Shown piece by piece: positions 11,392-23,910 of a DNA stretch of 64,000 bases. Under the pieces are notes generated by a model. The model saw only the letters and a program-made list of their open reading frames with translations. It had not been told where the DNA came from and made no database searches. The stretch's first letter is position 1. Every line of letters begins with the position of its first letter. The position numbers were made by a program, and so were the translations under genes. The stretch lies in contig WPIO01000081.1 of the NCBI GenBank assembly GCA_009760855.2, positions 1,433,001 to 1,497,000 of the forward strand. The letters run 5' to 3'. The stretch comes from Cristatella mucedo (taxonomy: Eukaryota; Bryozoa; Phylactolaemata; Cristatellidae).

Positions 11392-11985
11392 CCTAGCCAC
11401 ATTACTCCACTTCTCGCCGACCTGCACTGGTTACCAGTCAAGCAACGGATTGACTTCAAGGTTTTGTCGCTCACTTTTAGGTCTCTTCATTCTATGGCTC
11501 CAGCCTATCTTTCAGAGATACTACCCCATCAGGTAAAGCATCGTACCACTCGCTTTTCGGAATCCAACAGTCTAGAAATACCTCGTACAAACCCTAAATC
11601 CTTTGGAGACCGGGCATTTAGCTCGTATGCTCCCACAGCCTGGAACTCCCTCCCGACCTGCATCAGAACATCCCCTGACCTGACCACATTTAAAAGAAAC
11701 TTAAAAACATACCTATTTAGGACAGCATTTAGTGGGTCCTTGTGATTCGTCCTCGATGTGCTTATGCGTGCTGACACTGTTCATGCTGCCACTAACCACA
11801 TTTGCATGCTGACCCAGTGCATGTAACCCCTAACCATGTTATTCATTTTGTTTGTTTTTCAAGCATGATTTTACTTACTATTCTATTGCGTATCACTTTG
11901 CAGCAAATGTAAAGCGCCTAGAAAGAGATTAAGTTCTCTGAGGGCGCTTTATCAAGTGCAATATTATTATATTATTATTATTAAC
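11392..11985 (+). mobile_element. LINE-A 3' end, well preserved
   Basis: Open frame through the C-terminal domain: [20 protein letters not shown], then [15 protein letters not shown], then [20 protein letters not shown], stop at 11743. The 3' UTR is followed by the hairpin AGAGATTAAGTTCTCT and an ATTATTATT tail. The left end at 11380 abuts a G-run, so the copy is 5' truncated. Confidence 0.93.
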
Positions 11986-12024
11986 TGCACGAAGTAACTA
12001 GAGCTTAATGTCATTTCAAGTAAC

Positions 12025-12275
12025 TCCCGAAAAGCCACAAAAGCTAAGTGGGTATATGCAGAAAAGTTTTCCATAAGGCATTCAAAGTCTAAGTGAGTTT
12101 TGTTACTCTTTCGGTAGCCCACAGACTTCGTCTCACTCAACGAAGAGGAAGTGAGAAGCATAGCTGGGTCCGGAGGGCAGTCGTGGTAGTGAGCAGCGTG
12201 GAAGCGACAGCTCAGGACCGCTGGAAACAATGTGCCACAGTCGACGGCGGAAGAGTGGATGTTGTTGCGTCAACA
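12025..12275 (-). mobile_element. LINE-B 3' end fragment
   Basis: Minus-strand LINE-B tail: CTTTCGGTAGCCCACAGACT and GTGGTAGTGAGCAGCGTGGA match the clearer copies at 15375 and 41545. Confidence 0.8.
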
Positions 12276-13392
12276 AAAAGCCGGAAATCCGCTACTGATC
12301 GAGCCACTAGTTCAGTACTCCGTTCCGGCCAAAAGTCGCCGCTTGCAATGACTTTGCATCCATCTTGTAAGTCTCAGCTAAAGACACTTCTGCTCCGATC
12401 AGCTTTCTACTCCTTCCCAGGGAACTTGCTGTCTTTATTTTTGTTCCGGCGTGGGCTCTGCGTGCATTTGCGTTTTTGCACCATTCTTGCGTACGTCAGA
12501 GCAGCACTAGGTCCGCTGGGCGCGAGCGCCAGTTTTACGTTTGCTTGCAGCCTCAGCTGGAGCTTAGCAGTTCGCCTTGCGTACGTAATAATTTTGAATG
12601 CTCGATACTTTGTACGAAATCAAACCTTGGATATTGATTCTCTGGCAGAAAGCTTCCTAATGCCTGCGTAGTGATCAACTTCTCCTAGGGAGCTGTAAAG
12701 ACGAGGCGTTGTTATATTAATAAAGTAAAAACTAGAGCTTTCAATCCCGCTAAGTGCTTGAGATAGCGACGGTAACCGGTGACCGTATCGAGAGTTATCC
12801 ACCGCGATCGAAGCACTCTTTCCGAACTGTCGCGCCTGGTAAAAGAAAGTCTCCTCAGATAAACTTGTCCAAAAGACAGCGCCGGCAGGATCAGCGAATA
12901 TGGACATCGTTGGCGGCTGCACCGACGAGATACTTTACTAAGCGACTGCTGGTCGCGTGCCTGACCTCGACTTTGCCTGACTATAAGAACCTGTGCCTGG
13001 TCTTAACCTCGCCTGGCTATTGTGACCTGCACCTGAGCTCGGCGGCCGGCATTCGCTTGGGGCCTACTTGTACCCGCGCCACGCCAGCTTTAAAGCTGCG
13101 AAGTCTCCAAGTCCATCTGCTGAAATTTCATGGTAACGAAACCATTCGCGAAAGATTCTATTGGATATGCGTGGTGACGTGGAGACAGTGGAGTACTACA
13201 TTCTCCTATCAAAACAGCAGAATAATTCTGCGACTCGTTTGCTTAGACATGTAAGCGGTGGCAATCTCGCTGCACGAAGCTTCAGTTAATTGGCGTCTTG
13301 TTTCTATCCGTGCATGTATTCGATAGAAAAATGCTGCACGACCCTCATCCGTATGAAGTAGCTTTATCACGGCCACGTGAGTAGTTTCGTAA
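12276..13392. other. No gene recognised
   Basis: A 166-codon + frame (12754-13254) has no ATG start and no recognisable motif. Confidence 0.45.
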
Positions 13393-13620
13393 TGATAATA
13401 ATAATACTTTTACATGGAGCCCCCAGAGAAGTTAATCTCCGACGGTTTTGAAGTTCATACAAGCCACGGCTAAGCGATTCGAGTCAGAACAGCGGGTAGC
13501 ACGATTCTTGACCCGGTGGGAGAGTAGTTCTGATAGGTAGGCTGGAGCCAGAGAATAGAGGGATCTCAAAGTAAGTGATAGAACTCGTAAACTCAAATAT
13601 TTTCGGCCCACAAATTTCAA
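13393..13620 (-). mobile_element. LINE-A with internal deletion
   Basis: (AAT)n and the tail hairpin are joined almost directly to the C-terminal coding part (minus frame LTLRSLYSLAPAYLSELLSH). The 3' UTR found in other copies is missing. Confidence 0.8.
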
Positions 13621-14139
13621 ACTTTCAACATTTGAAGCAGACGCAAAGCTGCCGTAACAGATCCTGATCTTAAGTCCTTTTGTGGGCGCGGCCACGTCCA
13701 AAATGCTATGCTATTCCACCCCAGCCGGACCTACACCACCCCGCCCGGCCCACGGGCGCATCTGCGCATGCGCGCCCTAAACTTTGACGCGAATTCAGCG
13801 AAGGTGGCGGTTGTTTGTCCAGGCAGACATACCGCAAATATAGGTTTTAAAAGTGTGACCTTGGATGTCATAAGACGGCCGATCGGATCTAGCGAAGAGC
13901 GTAGAAGCAATCAAAGAACGCGAACGCCTTAAAAACGAGGCATCGCTGTTAACGCCGAGTGGGGTATTCTGTGGCCTCTGATGAGGTACACGTGCACAGC
14001 ACCAGCTTTTACGCTCCTCCACCCGAGCGCCATCTATTCTGTCATCCCTGCTGTAAAATGCATTACTTCCTAGACTGTAGATTTCGGTTTATTTGGTAAC
14101 AATTACAATCGTACCTAAGGCCAGTTTGTATCTTTGTAA

Positions 14140-14222
14140 CTTCAAAAAGCCACAAAGAGACTATGCGGGTGTTACGTAGGAGAATGTTTTAAAGCGCACT
14201 CACAGCCTAAGCGGCCTGGAAC
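14140..14222 (-). mobile_element. LINE-B tail fragment
   Basis: AAAAGCCACAAAGAGACTAT, GGGTGTTACGTAGGAGAATG and CACAGCCTAAGCGGCC mark the LINE-B 3' terminus. Confidence 0.75.
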
Positions 14223-14749
14223 TACCTGCGGACCGATGTGACAAAGCTTTCTTCCCTGACGATTTTAGAAAGCTAAATGACAAACCATTTTCTTTCTCAC
14301 ATTTTTGAACATGCATTTTTCTCACATTTTTGCACGCGTTTCGTACGTGGGACTCGCAGCTGACGAGCCGACGGCTGCTGCGAGTCAGGTTATTGTGGCA
14401 AAGTAAAGGCAAGCAAGTCTGGAGACCGTAAGTTTGAGGTGGTTGCACTGTAACGTAAAGCTGCTAAACTCCCGCGACGCACGATGGCCCTTAGCGAAAA
14501 ATAAATCATTGGCTGTGTCTAGATCTCACGTTCGATTGGAAGCAATATCTTCACCTGTTCGATCCGAACCGTGTGGGGCTAGCTCTGAATTGTTGCAAGC
14601 ATGGTGCAAGCCGCTTCCACGCCCGGACAGAACTAGAACGCAAACGCAGCGCTCCTAATGGTATCAGTCTCGGCCGACGCACGACGAATACTGATGAAGA
14701 CTGAACCTTGCATAGTGGCTAGCGACTTGTGGGTAAAATAAATGAAAAT

Positions 14750-14885
14750 AATATAGTTCATTTATATAGCGCCCAAGAGAACTTAATCTCTATTCAGGCG
14801 CTTCACACATGCCTCGGGGCTCGAGCCCACGACCTCAGTCGGACCCAGGTCGGGGCGAGCACCTTAACCTCTAGACCAACCGAGC
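14750..14885 (-). mobile_element. SINE-A, minus orientation
   Basis: Complete reverse copy: TTCATTTATATAGCGCCCAA, hairpin AGAGAACTTAATCTCT, GGGGCTCGAGCCC, then the A-box end. Confidence 0.9.
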
Positions 14886-15374
14886 TCGGCGCAGCACCAG
14901 AACGAATGACGAATACTGATAACGACTGAACCTTGTATAGCGGCTAGCGACTTGTAGGTGCAGCACCAGAACACGCAGGCAGGCACGGTGACAGCAGCAG
15001 GAGCAGCAGGCAGCGACGAAGAGAAAGCGTGGCGCAGAGAAGTCGATCTGACAGCGACAGAGAGCAACATGCGTTAAACGGTGATGCACCATGATGTGCA
15101 CCAACGGCTCTGTCGCCTGGAGCTGTGGCCTGGAGCTCAAATCAGCTCTAATGCCAATGCCGACTCTAGAATCGCAACTACGAGACTATCTCAGGGCTTC
15201 GACTTGTATGTGGCCTCGGCCGCAGGTTATCGCATAATCGATTTCCTAGACGTTACAATTTGAGAATCTGAAATAGCGAATGTCAGACACGATCTGGCTG
15301 ATTTAGCTCGCTGCCGTTTCAGGATGACGGAGACTGATATCGAGGCCGCCGTGCCAGCATACAAGTCAGCCAGT

Positions 15375-15850
15375 TAAAATGTAATGTATCTCCATCAGTA
15401 ACTCCACAAAGTCATAAAGACCATGTGGGTGTTACGCTGGAGAGTTTGTATAGCGAACTCACAGCCTAAGCGGCTTTCGGTACGAATTCGGGAGCCAACA
15501 GACTTCGGCTCACGCAACAAAGAGAAAGTGGGAAGCATAGCAGAGTCAGGAGAGCAGTTGAGGTAGTGAGTAGCATAGACGTAGCAGCACAGGACCGCTG
15601 AAAAGGATGTGCCATAGCCGGCAGTAGGAGAGTAGTTGTCGTTGCTTAAGAATTGTGGAAGCGAGTTCCACAGTCTTGGACCTGCAGAGCTAAAGCCTCT
15701 ATCGCCAACGGTCTTTAAGCGGAGGAATGGGACAGCTAATTTATTGTCCACACAGGACCTGAGGGCACGAACAGGCTGATGCAGCAGTTCAGCCAGGTAC
15801 GAAGGAGCCAAGCCGTGGCCTCGGCCTTGTGGGTCAGCGTAATAACTGAG
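15375..15850 (-). mobile_element. LINE-B 3' end with coding remnant
   Basis: Tail TGTAATGTATCTCC, then minus-strand coding frames LAELLHQPVRALRSCVDNKL and GDRGFSSAGPRLWNSLPQFL. The order agrees with the LINE-B copy at 31630. It is broken by frameshifts. Confidence 0.9.
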
Positions 15851-16379
15851 CTGAATACTTCCTGAGTTGAGTGACAAAGGAAGCCGCGCGAGCAAGCCAA
15901 GCGGCGCACTTTGAAAGAAGGCTCATCGAGGCATCTTGATAATTCTTTTGTAAGGTACCCGGGCGCGTTTACTCGGCGTGGCAACGCGGTTTTTATAGTT
16001 CCGTTGCGACTTGTTAAGCCTACCCGCTCGGGACTCGGTCGATAGCATAGCCTTCGCCGAGTGAGCTTGGACTTGGACTCGTCTCAGCACCGTCGCCACT
16101 CTCACGGTCCGCAACCTCAATTCCCTGAAAACCACGCCGACTTCCTTTCCCGCAGTCGGCTTCCGAGCACTCAGCGCTCAGTCGGAGGCAGCCGCCTTTC
16201 CACATCCGCTAGCGAACGTCCTTCGACATCCGCGAGCGTAGCTCTCGTCGCCAGGCAGACAATCCCTTTCCTGTCTCAGCGAGCGAAGTGGCCGACGTGC
16301 TTTCGCAAACGCGTGCGCAGCGACCAGAACGCACGCACGCACACGCCGCAAGCGAGTGCCGCCGAAACTCGGAGCTGGC
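15851..16379. other. CpG-rich block, no gene recognised
   Basis: High CpG density; open frames on both strands are Arg/Ser-rich and typical of unconstrained GC-rich DNA. Confidence 0.5.
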
Positions 16380-16649
16380 GCTCCTCCTCCTCCTCCTCCT
16401 CCTCCTCCTCCTCCTCCTCCTCCTCCTCCTCCTCCTCCTCCTCCTCCTCCTCCTCCTCCTCCTCCTCCTCCCTCCCTCCTCCTCCTCCTCCTCCTCTCCT
16501 CCCTCCTCCTCCTCCTCCTCCTCCTCCTCCTCCTCCTCCTCCTCCTCCTCCTCCTCCTCCTCCTCCTCCTCCTCCTCCTCCTCCTCCTCCTCCTCCTCCT
16601 CCTCCTCCTCCTCCTCCTCCTCCTCCTCCTCCTCCTCCTCCTCCTCCTC
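16380..16649 (+). repeat. (TCC)n microsatellite, about 270 bp
   Basis: Almost uninterrupted CTC/TCC triplets with two small breaks near 16470-16510. The long Leu, Ser, Pro, Glu, Arg and Gly runs in the six frames are artefacts of it. Confidence 0.98.
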
Positions 16650-16939
16650 AGTGAGACCACGTGACTGCGCCCCGGCTCGCATCGTCGGCCGTGCTCCTCC
16701 TGCAGGCCGCGCTGCGGCTCGCGGAGAACCTAAAGCGAGGAGAAGTCGAACGCGACGGGCAATATGTCTGCGCCCGAGCCCGCGTAGTTCGGCATACGGC
16801 GTATGTGCCGATCCATCTCGGCGCATCGAGAAACCGCAAGCGTTCATCGTCCGCCAAAACTCCGGTTGTGCCGCACTCTGCCGTGGGCATCGTTAAACTA
16901 TACGGACTCGTTACTGTGCTCAAAGTAGCAGCCTCATTT

Positions 16940-17078
16940 ATAATTCCGCAGAAAAGCCTTCATGGCCAGCACCACCGCTTGCTATGGGCAGTAAAGGATT
17001 TACCCACTGCAGGACTGACTTGAACTCGCGATCGGGGTCGTGAGGTGAGAGTATCGTAACCCTAGGCTAAGACCAGTG
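16940..17078 (-). mobile_element. SINE-B, diverged
   Basis: Reverse copy: CAGCACCACCGCTTGCTATG, then CAGTAAAGGATTTACCCACT, then a B-box-like stretch near 17015-17030. Confidence 0.65.
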
Positions 17079-17410
17079 GGCGGGGGGGGAATGTGCAACG
17101 AATACTGCTTCCTCATCTTAATCCTTCATAATGGTACTATTTTTGGCTTTCATATTTGTAACACTATGCGGCGATCGAGGCATTGCCTTGAATCTTGGGG
17201 ATTTTGTTGGCTTTTTGAACCAGCACCAGACGTGGGTGTAGATGCATTATTTTTCCGAGGCATAATCATATAGTTGCCAAGGCAAGGCGCACAACACAAT
17301 TACCCTCTTCTTAATTGACGAACAGACGTTCCGCGCTATTGACCACTTTTGCCTTATGTACATTACTTATTGGAAAAATGAAGAGCGAGCTATTCGCGCA
17401 AGGAACACCG

Positions 17411-17438
17411 CCGCCGCCGCCGCCGCCGCCACCGCCGC
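17411..17438 (+). repeat. (CCG)n microsatellite
   Basis: About ten CCG triplets in a CpG-rich setting. Confidence 0.95.
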
Positions 17439-17699
17439 ACGGCCACATCAACCAGTTCTGACTGACCGAGCGAGCGGCGGTGGCAGCGCGCACTGCGAAC
17501 CCGCAGAGTGCTTGAAGAATGATGGACGTGCGCGAGCGCTCGCTCTGCTACGTGGCCGAAAGGATATGGTGAAGCAGTGCATAGAATGGTCGTTGGGAAG
17601 CTTCTAGCGGCAGCTTTTCTTAACCGAGCACAGGTAATGAATATACATGAGTAGGCAACGATAGGTAGGTAATAATACGAGCACAGGTAAATAACGAAT

Positions 17700-18220
17700 T
17701 CTCTACCACAGGATTCGTGCCCGCAACCGGGGTCGCGAAGTGGAAGCGCCCGGACGCCGGGAGAGGGGAGGTTAAAATTGCCCAACAGCCTCTATTACGA
17801 ACGCCCAGCGGGCGCGGACGCGCCCAGACGCTCTCGTTCATCTTTGATTTCGCCGCTTGTCGTGGTCGCCCGAACGAAATCTCGATCGAGCCGCACAGCT
17901 CGAGACGCCGCTCGCGCGCATGCCCGAGCGAACGTGGCCGTGACCTTCCCGACTCGCTCTGCGGCGTTCTAGACTCGGTGGGCGCTGGCGCAGAGATTGA
18001 AATGCGCGAGCGAAATCCCTCCGCGCTGCCGCCACTGCCTTCCCTTTCCCGAGCCACTGGATCCGAGCTGGATCGCAGGCCTCCACCGCGGTAGGCCTCC
18101 ACCCCGGCTGCATCGAGCTTCTCGCCGCACAGCGTCGCGGCGCCTGCATTCGCTTTTCGCTCGGCTTTGGCGAGAGTGCCAGCGAAGGTTAGCAGCGTCA
18201 CCGTTCACCCATGTTAGGTT
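17700..18220. other. CpG-rich block, possible promoter, no gene recognised
   Basis: Dense CpG with overlapping open frames on both strands and no recognisable protein or TATA box. Confidence 0.4.
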
Positions 18221-18229
18221 CGACGAATT

Positions 18230-18915
18230 GCCGAAATCCACCGCAATCAAGCACGATCTAGTCTTATTACGCCAACGTTGACCCGACATCAGCGTTGCCG
18301 AGCTCAAATTTTTCGCTGATATTGTAGTACACGTTCGAATTTATCAATCCACCAAATGTCATGTCGCAGCGTGGCCGCGTACTTATACAAATGAGCTTTA
18401 ACGCCGGACGCCTGTACCACAATCCATTGCAATCCATTCTGGTTCTCTTCATATCCGCCACAAATCTACTGCTCAAAGTTGCTTCAAAAAGTTTGGAATA
18501 TCAAACTACGCTACACGCATCATGTACCCAGAAAATTTCGCGAGATTCCGCTAACGTGTTCTCACAAAGTCTTCTGAAATAACTTTCCAGTGGCCCGGAC
18601 CACAATCCACTGCATTCCACCGTGCAACGAAAGAAATCCTGTTCGAAAAGCTCCTTTTATGACTGCATATGATAACACATTCTGCGACAATTGTACTCAA
18701 TAAATTTAAACTTGCATTGGCACGGCCGTTCTCGCGCAATGTGCTGCAATCAACTGCAGATGCCCGAGTCTATAGCGAAATCCACTCCAGTCCAACAAAT
18801 CCACCGCGAAAAAATTTAAACAGATTGTGCGGAGCTCCAGTTTTTATTGCATATTAAAGTGCACCGTACTGTGTGCACAACCGCGTAAAATAAGGCAATT
18901 GTGCACCCTCGCATC
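18230..18915. repeat. About 170-bp satellite, left part
   Basis: Diverged units whose anchor (TGGCCCGGACCACAATCCACTG or similar) falls near 18412, 18592 and 18761, spaced 180 and 169 bp. The same anchor recurs in 21950-23910. Confidence 0.7.
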
Positions 18916-18929
18916 ACGCCGACGTGAAT

Positions 18930-21900
18930 ACAAGCCACTTTGTCGCCGTCGCCCAGTTATTGGACAGCCTCTTAAATTCCGCCTACTAAAGTTCCGCTCG
19001 CTGTAAGACAAGAGGTTACTTATCCGCGATCAGGTGGTCCAGGAGGAGCTAGATGCATTTCTGCTTGCCGAAACCTGGATGACGCCCTGTTTCAGTAGCT
19101 GTATTCCTGGGAACTCCCACTCCACCCGGGTTTTCATTCTCTCAGTCCGTGCGTTCTGACGAGGTTGGTGACGCGTTGCAATTGCTGTTCGCGAATCCTT
19201 CGACTATAAGATGCGCAGTTTTTTGCATGGGCCATCGCTTGAATTGGTTGCAATCAGGTCTTCATCAAAGACAGCGCCTCTCACTGCTGTGATATGCCGG
19301 CCTCCTTCTGGCTGTCTACACTTGCTTATAGAGGAGCTTCCAGAGTTCCTAGCTGAAATATTTGTGCGTGACTGGCCGTTACTGATTGTAGGAGACTTCA
19401 ATATTCACGTTGACAACCCTAGCAACAGTCTTGACTGTCTGGAGAATTTTGGTTCGGCCCAAAACGTTAGCAATAGCGCCCTCGTCGGTGGCCACATTCT
19501 AGATCTCGTGATCACTAAGGATGTCCTCCCACTGACCTTGTGGTGCGCCTACTGACCCTCTCAGATCGTTGTTCGGTCTCGTTACTGTTCCTGCTCCCTT
19601 GAACGAACAGAGTAATGTCGAACTTGTCAAGCGAGGTAACTTAGAAAGCATTGACATAGACAAGTTTTTGAAATCTGTTTGTGATGCATGTATTCTTGAT
19701 CTGCATTCAGACTTGACCGGCAGCCTCGATACCCTCACTGATGCTATGAACATAACACTAAGGAGTGCTCTTGACAAGCATGCTCCCGTTCATTCTATCC
19801 GTGTACAAAGTCGTGGAAATTCCTTTCAATTTACAAAAAAACTCCTAAAGATACGCCGGGTTAAGCGCAGGCTAGAACGTCGTTTCAGGAAATCGGAGTC
19901 TGATGCAGATCTAGTCAATTTCCTAGACTTCCTTCGAGTTTACACCCGGAAGCTTAAAAAAGCCTGGGCTTCTTTTTTCATCCGAAAGCTGATTTCCTGC
20001 TAGTCGGACAATAAACAGATTTATAAGACAGTAAACCATTTTTTACTGGCCAATGCTGAAAGGTCTGAATCCCCAGATATTAAGGGCTCAGCCGAAAAAT
20101 TTTCAGCCCTCTTTACTGAAAGAATTATATACATTCGTGCCTCCATAAAACCCCCTCCGACTAAAGCAATCACGGTTCCACAACCTGTGACCTTCCTTAA
20201 AAGGTTCTCCGATGTTTCTGCATACGATGTGGCTACCTTAATAAGGTCTAGCAAAAAAGCTCGTCTCCTGAAGACCCTATACCATCATCTCTGTGGTCTT
20301 TACTGGCAGATCAACTTAGCTCTGCCATAACCAAGCTTTTTAATGCTTCTTTGGGAAGAGGTGTCGTCCCCAAGTCCCTCAAATCGGCAATCGTTAGATC
20401 CATACTCAAAAAGCCTGGATTAGATACAGAGGTCCTTGCAAACTTTCGTCCAGGTTCCCTTCTTCCTTTCTTGTCAAAGATTCTTGAAAAAATTATTGCT
20501 AAGCATCTGTTGAACATATTGAAAATAAGTAAATGTCAGTAAACATTTCAATCAGGGTTCAAGAGGCAGCACTCCACTGAAACTGCTCTCCTCCGTGTTA
20601 ACAATGACATTCGACGTGGCAACGACGACGGGAAATGCCACTGCCCTAGCTCTGTTAGATCTGTCTGCTGCCTTCGACACCATTAATCAGATGTTCTGCT
20701 TGAACGATTGAGAACAAAGATCGGTCTGGCAGACGAAGCACTGGCGTGGTTTAAATCATACTTGTCTGATCGTGTTCACTCCGTGTCGTGTGGGGGTCAG
20801 GTCTCAGACATGAGAAGGGTCATCTGTGGAGTCCCTCAAGGGTCTGTACTTGGTCCCTTGCTGTTCTCCATTTATACACAACCTCTGGGAAAAGTGATTA
20901 AGGCCCGTGGAATAGGACATCACTTTTATGCTGAAGATACTTAGCTGTATTTGTCATTCAAACCGTTGGAATCTGCTGCAGCAACTGAGAAACTGCATGC
21001 TTGCCTTACCGACATTCGATCCTGGATGTCGGAAAACTTCTTGGAATTAAATGACGATAAAACCGAACTGCTGCTCACAGGACACCCTAAATGTTTGGCT
21101 GGATTAAAAGGCTTTGCATTTATAATAGATGATGCTATTGTGCGACCATCACCAAGTGCTCGAAATTTAGGAGTTGTTTCCGACAGCTGCCTCAATTTTA
21201 AAAGCTTCCTTCAGAAGCCTGCTTCTCAAGCTCGTCACTCCCGATCCCTAGCCAAGATCAGGAGCAGTCTTCCACAGTGGCTTGTAAAAGATTTAACTTG
21301 CTCCTTAGTTCTGTCTCGGCTTGATTATTGTAATTCCCTTTTGGATGGACTACTAAATAAAGCAACTAGGCCACTGCAGCTGACTATGAATATGGTTGCA
21401 AGGCTAGTCTTCAAGTCCCAGGCTTGAGCACATGTCTCCTCCGCTAAACGAGCTAGGATGGATGCCTGTTGAGTAACTGATGCAGAAAAAAGTTCTAAAG
21501 CTGACCAACAAGGCCCGCCACGGCTTGGCTTTTTTGTTCCTAGCTGAACTGCTGCACCAGTGTCAGCCTCTTCGTGCCCTCAGGTCCTGTGTGGTCCATT
21601 CCGCCACTCAAAGACCGTTTTCAACAGAAGCTTTAGCTCTGCTGGTCCTAGACTGCGGAACTCGCTTCCACAATTCTTACAAAGCGACAACTAATCTCCT
21701 GCAGCCGACTATGGCTCATCCATTTCCGCGATCCCGAGCTGCTACTTCCAGGCTACTCACTACCTCAACTGCTCTCCTGACCCTGCTATGCTTCTCACTT
21801 TCTCAGTATTGCGTGAGCCAAAGTCTGTTGGTTAACGAATGCATACTGAAAGCCGCTTAGGCTGTGTGTGATATAAAAAACTCTCCTGCGTAACACCCAC

Positions 21901-21945
21901 ATAGTCTTTATGACTTTGTGGAGTTATAGAAAGAGGTACATTTCT
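18930..21945 (+). mobile_element. LINE-B, longest copy, inactive
   Basis: A non-LTR retrotransposon, 5' truncated but carrying most of its second reading frame in pieces. The APE endonuclease part (about 19040-19555) shows VGDFNIHVDNP and HILDLVITKD. A linker at 19569-20003 carries ALDKHAPVHS. Reverse-transcriptase blocks at 20351-21427 show LSAAFDTIN, VPQGSVLGPLLFSIYTQPL and FYAED. The C-terminal part at 21480-21860 includes LAELLHQCQPLRALRSCV. The expected YADD catalytic motif reads YAED and is followed by a stop, and at least five frameshifts or stops separate the pieces, so it cannot encode a working enzyme. Copying by such elements is target-primed reverse transcription. It lies in the middle of a satellite array. 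Confidence 0.93.
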
Positions 21946-21949
21946 GTGG

Positions 21950-23910
21950 CAATGGGCGGCAATCGCCTGAAATGACCTGACAAACTACCGGAATCAACTC
22001 TATCCCATTGCAAATCATCGCCCAAATCGCCATCGCGAAGCTCTAATTGACATTGCATATAGGACCAGACTCAGTTTAAAGTGCACCCACACAATTTTGC
22101 TCCAGCGTGCACGTGCGTTCTCATGCAGTAAATTGCAATCGACACAACGGCCCGGTCTCATTCAGCAATCCACCTTAATCCGCCGAAATCCGCAGCAATC
22201 CGCTGCATAGCGACCAGAACCCGTACACTATAAGCTCTAGTTATGATTGCACGCTGCTCTACTCTTCGGTTATTGTGTACAAGCATAACTTCACTGTAAT
22301 TGCCTCGATCATTCTGCAGCAATGCACTGCAATTGACTGCAACTGCCCGGCCTAGTAGTCAATCTTCCGAAACCCGCAGAAAAAAGACCGTAATAGTACA
22401 CTTTAAGCTCTAATAGTGAGTGCATGCTGGTCTAATTTTTAGTTATTGTGTAATCGCACAGTTTCACTACAATTGCCTTGACCATTCGGCAGAAATGCAC
22501 TGCAATCGACTGCAATGGCCCGGGCCAATACCTCAATCTAAAGCAATCTAATGCAAAATGCCCTGAAATCGGTTAGCAATGCTCCAATATTGAATGCATG
22601 TTACAATGCACATTGGCTAAATTCAATCACTTCATTTTAAGCAATTGCGCTTGTACAATCTCGGGCAACGCATGGCAATCTACGGCAACGGCTCGGCTCG
22701 AAGCAACAATGCACTACAATCCTTGGCAAGTCAACCCCAAATTCTATGCACGAAGAGCCAATTGTCATTGCATTTCACATTTCTTTGTGCTTAAGGTAAA
22801 ATCGTAGGACTTTTAAGCTATTTCGTACCTCAATTGTCAACAATGGACAGCAACCAATTGCAATAGCAGGGACCAATACCGAAATCCGTGGTAAATCGAC
22901 GAGAAATCGGCTGCACCGAGCTCAAATTCTCATTCTACGTAACACCTCCCTGGCGCGCACATACTTTCAACCCTTTCAACCAGCTCTGACCGTTCAATGG
23001 TGGGCAATGCATAGCAATCGACGGCAATGGCCCGAGCAAATACGGCAATCAGTTATGATCCATCGCAAATCACTGAAAGTGACTGGGCCAAGATCAAATA
23101 TATCTTACCTGTCACAGGGTGCTGTGTTTAAAGTGCAACCACATCCTTTCAACTAATCGCATACGTACAATCGCGATCAATGAATGGCAATCGACAGCAG
23201 TGGCCCGGGCCAATACCCGAATTCCCGTTAAGTTGATGAGAAATAAGCAGCTCGAAGCCCCAGTTGTCATTACATATAACATTACGCTGCGTCCAAAGCA
23301 AAACAGTGGCATTTTCAAGATGCTTTGCTAGTTAGCTGTTAGCAATGCACGGCAATCCACAGCAATCGTAGGGGCCGATAGCGAAAGCCGTGTAAAATTG
23401 ACAAGATTGGCTGCAATAAACTGCAACTCTAATTCCACGTAACATGTACCTGCGTGCGCGCATACGTTTCACCCACTGTGCGCGTTCAATCGATGGCAAC
23501 GCATGAGCAATCGACAACAATTGCCCGGCCTCTACAGCAATCTGTTTCAAATTTGCTGGAAATCGGCTTTTTAAATTTGTAATTGTCTTAGCACATAACG
23601 CTCACTGTAGGCACACATACTGAAATTTTTTGCGTTCAACCTTGGTCAATGTATGGCAATCGACGGCAATTGCCTGAGACAATGCAGCAATCTATGATTG
23701 TCTGCTACAATTACAAATAAAGCTGGCAGGGGAAGATCCAATTTTCCTTGCGTATTACTGTGCGCTGTATTAAAAGTGCAACCGCATCCTTTAAACTAAC
23801 CTCGAACGTACATTCGAGGGTGATGAGCGGCAATAAACGGCAACGGCCTGAGAAAATACGAAAATATATCCGCCGTAAGTGTACACACTCAACTCAAGAC
23901 GTGAGACCAG
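21950..23910. repeat. About 170-bp satellite, right part
   Basis: At least eleven diverged units. Anchors of the type GGCAATCGACGGCAATGGCC/CGGGCCAATA fall near 22149, 22344, 22517, 22689, 22868, 23029, 23202, 23371, 23523, 23671 and 23845; mean spacing is about 170 bp. Several carry the palindrome GGCCCGGGCC. No coding potential is seen. Confidence 0.85.

Noticed and set aside
16178-16896. Open frames of 100-212 codons with poly-Pro, poly-Leu, poly-Ser, poly-Arg and poly-Glu
   Set aside because: All frames of the TCC repeat and its CpG-rich flanks are open; no motif and no consistent strand.
17378-17462. Small frame MKSELFAQGTPPP with a Pro run and HGHINQF end
   Set aside because: Made mostly of a CCG repeat; no second exon and no conserved motif.
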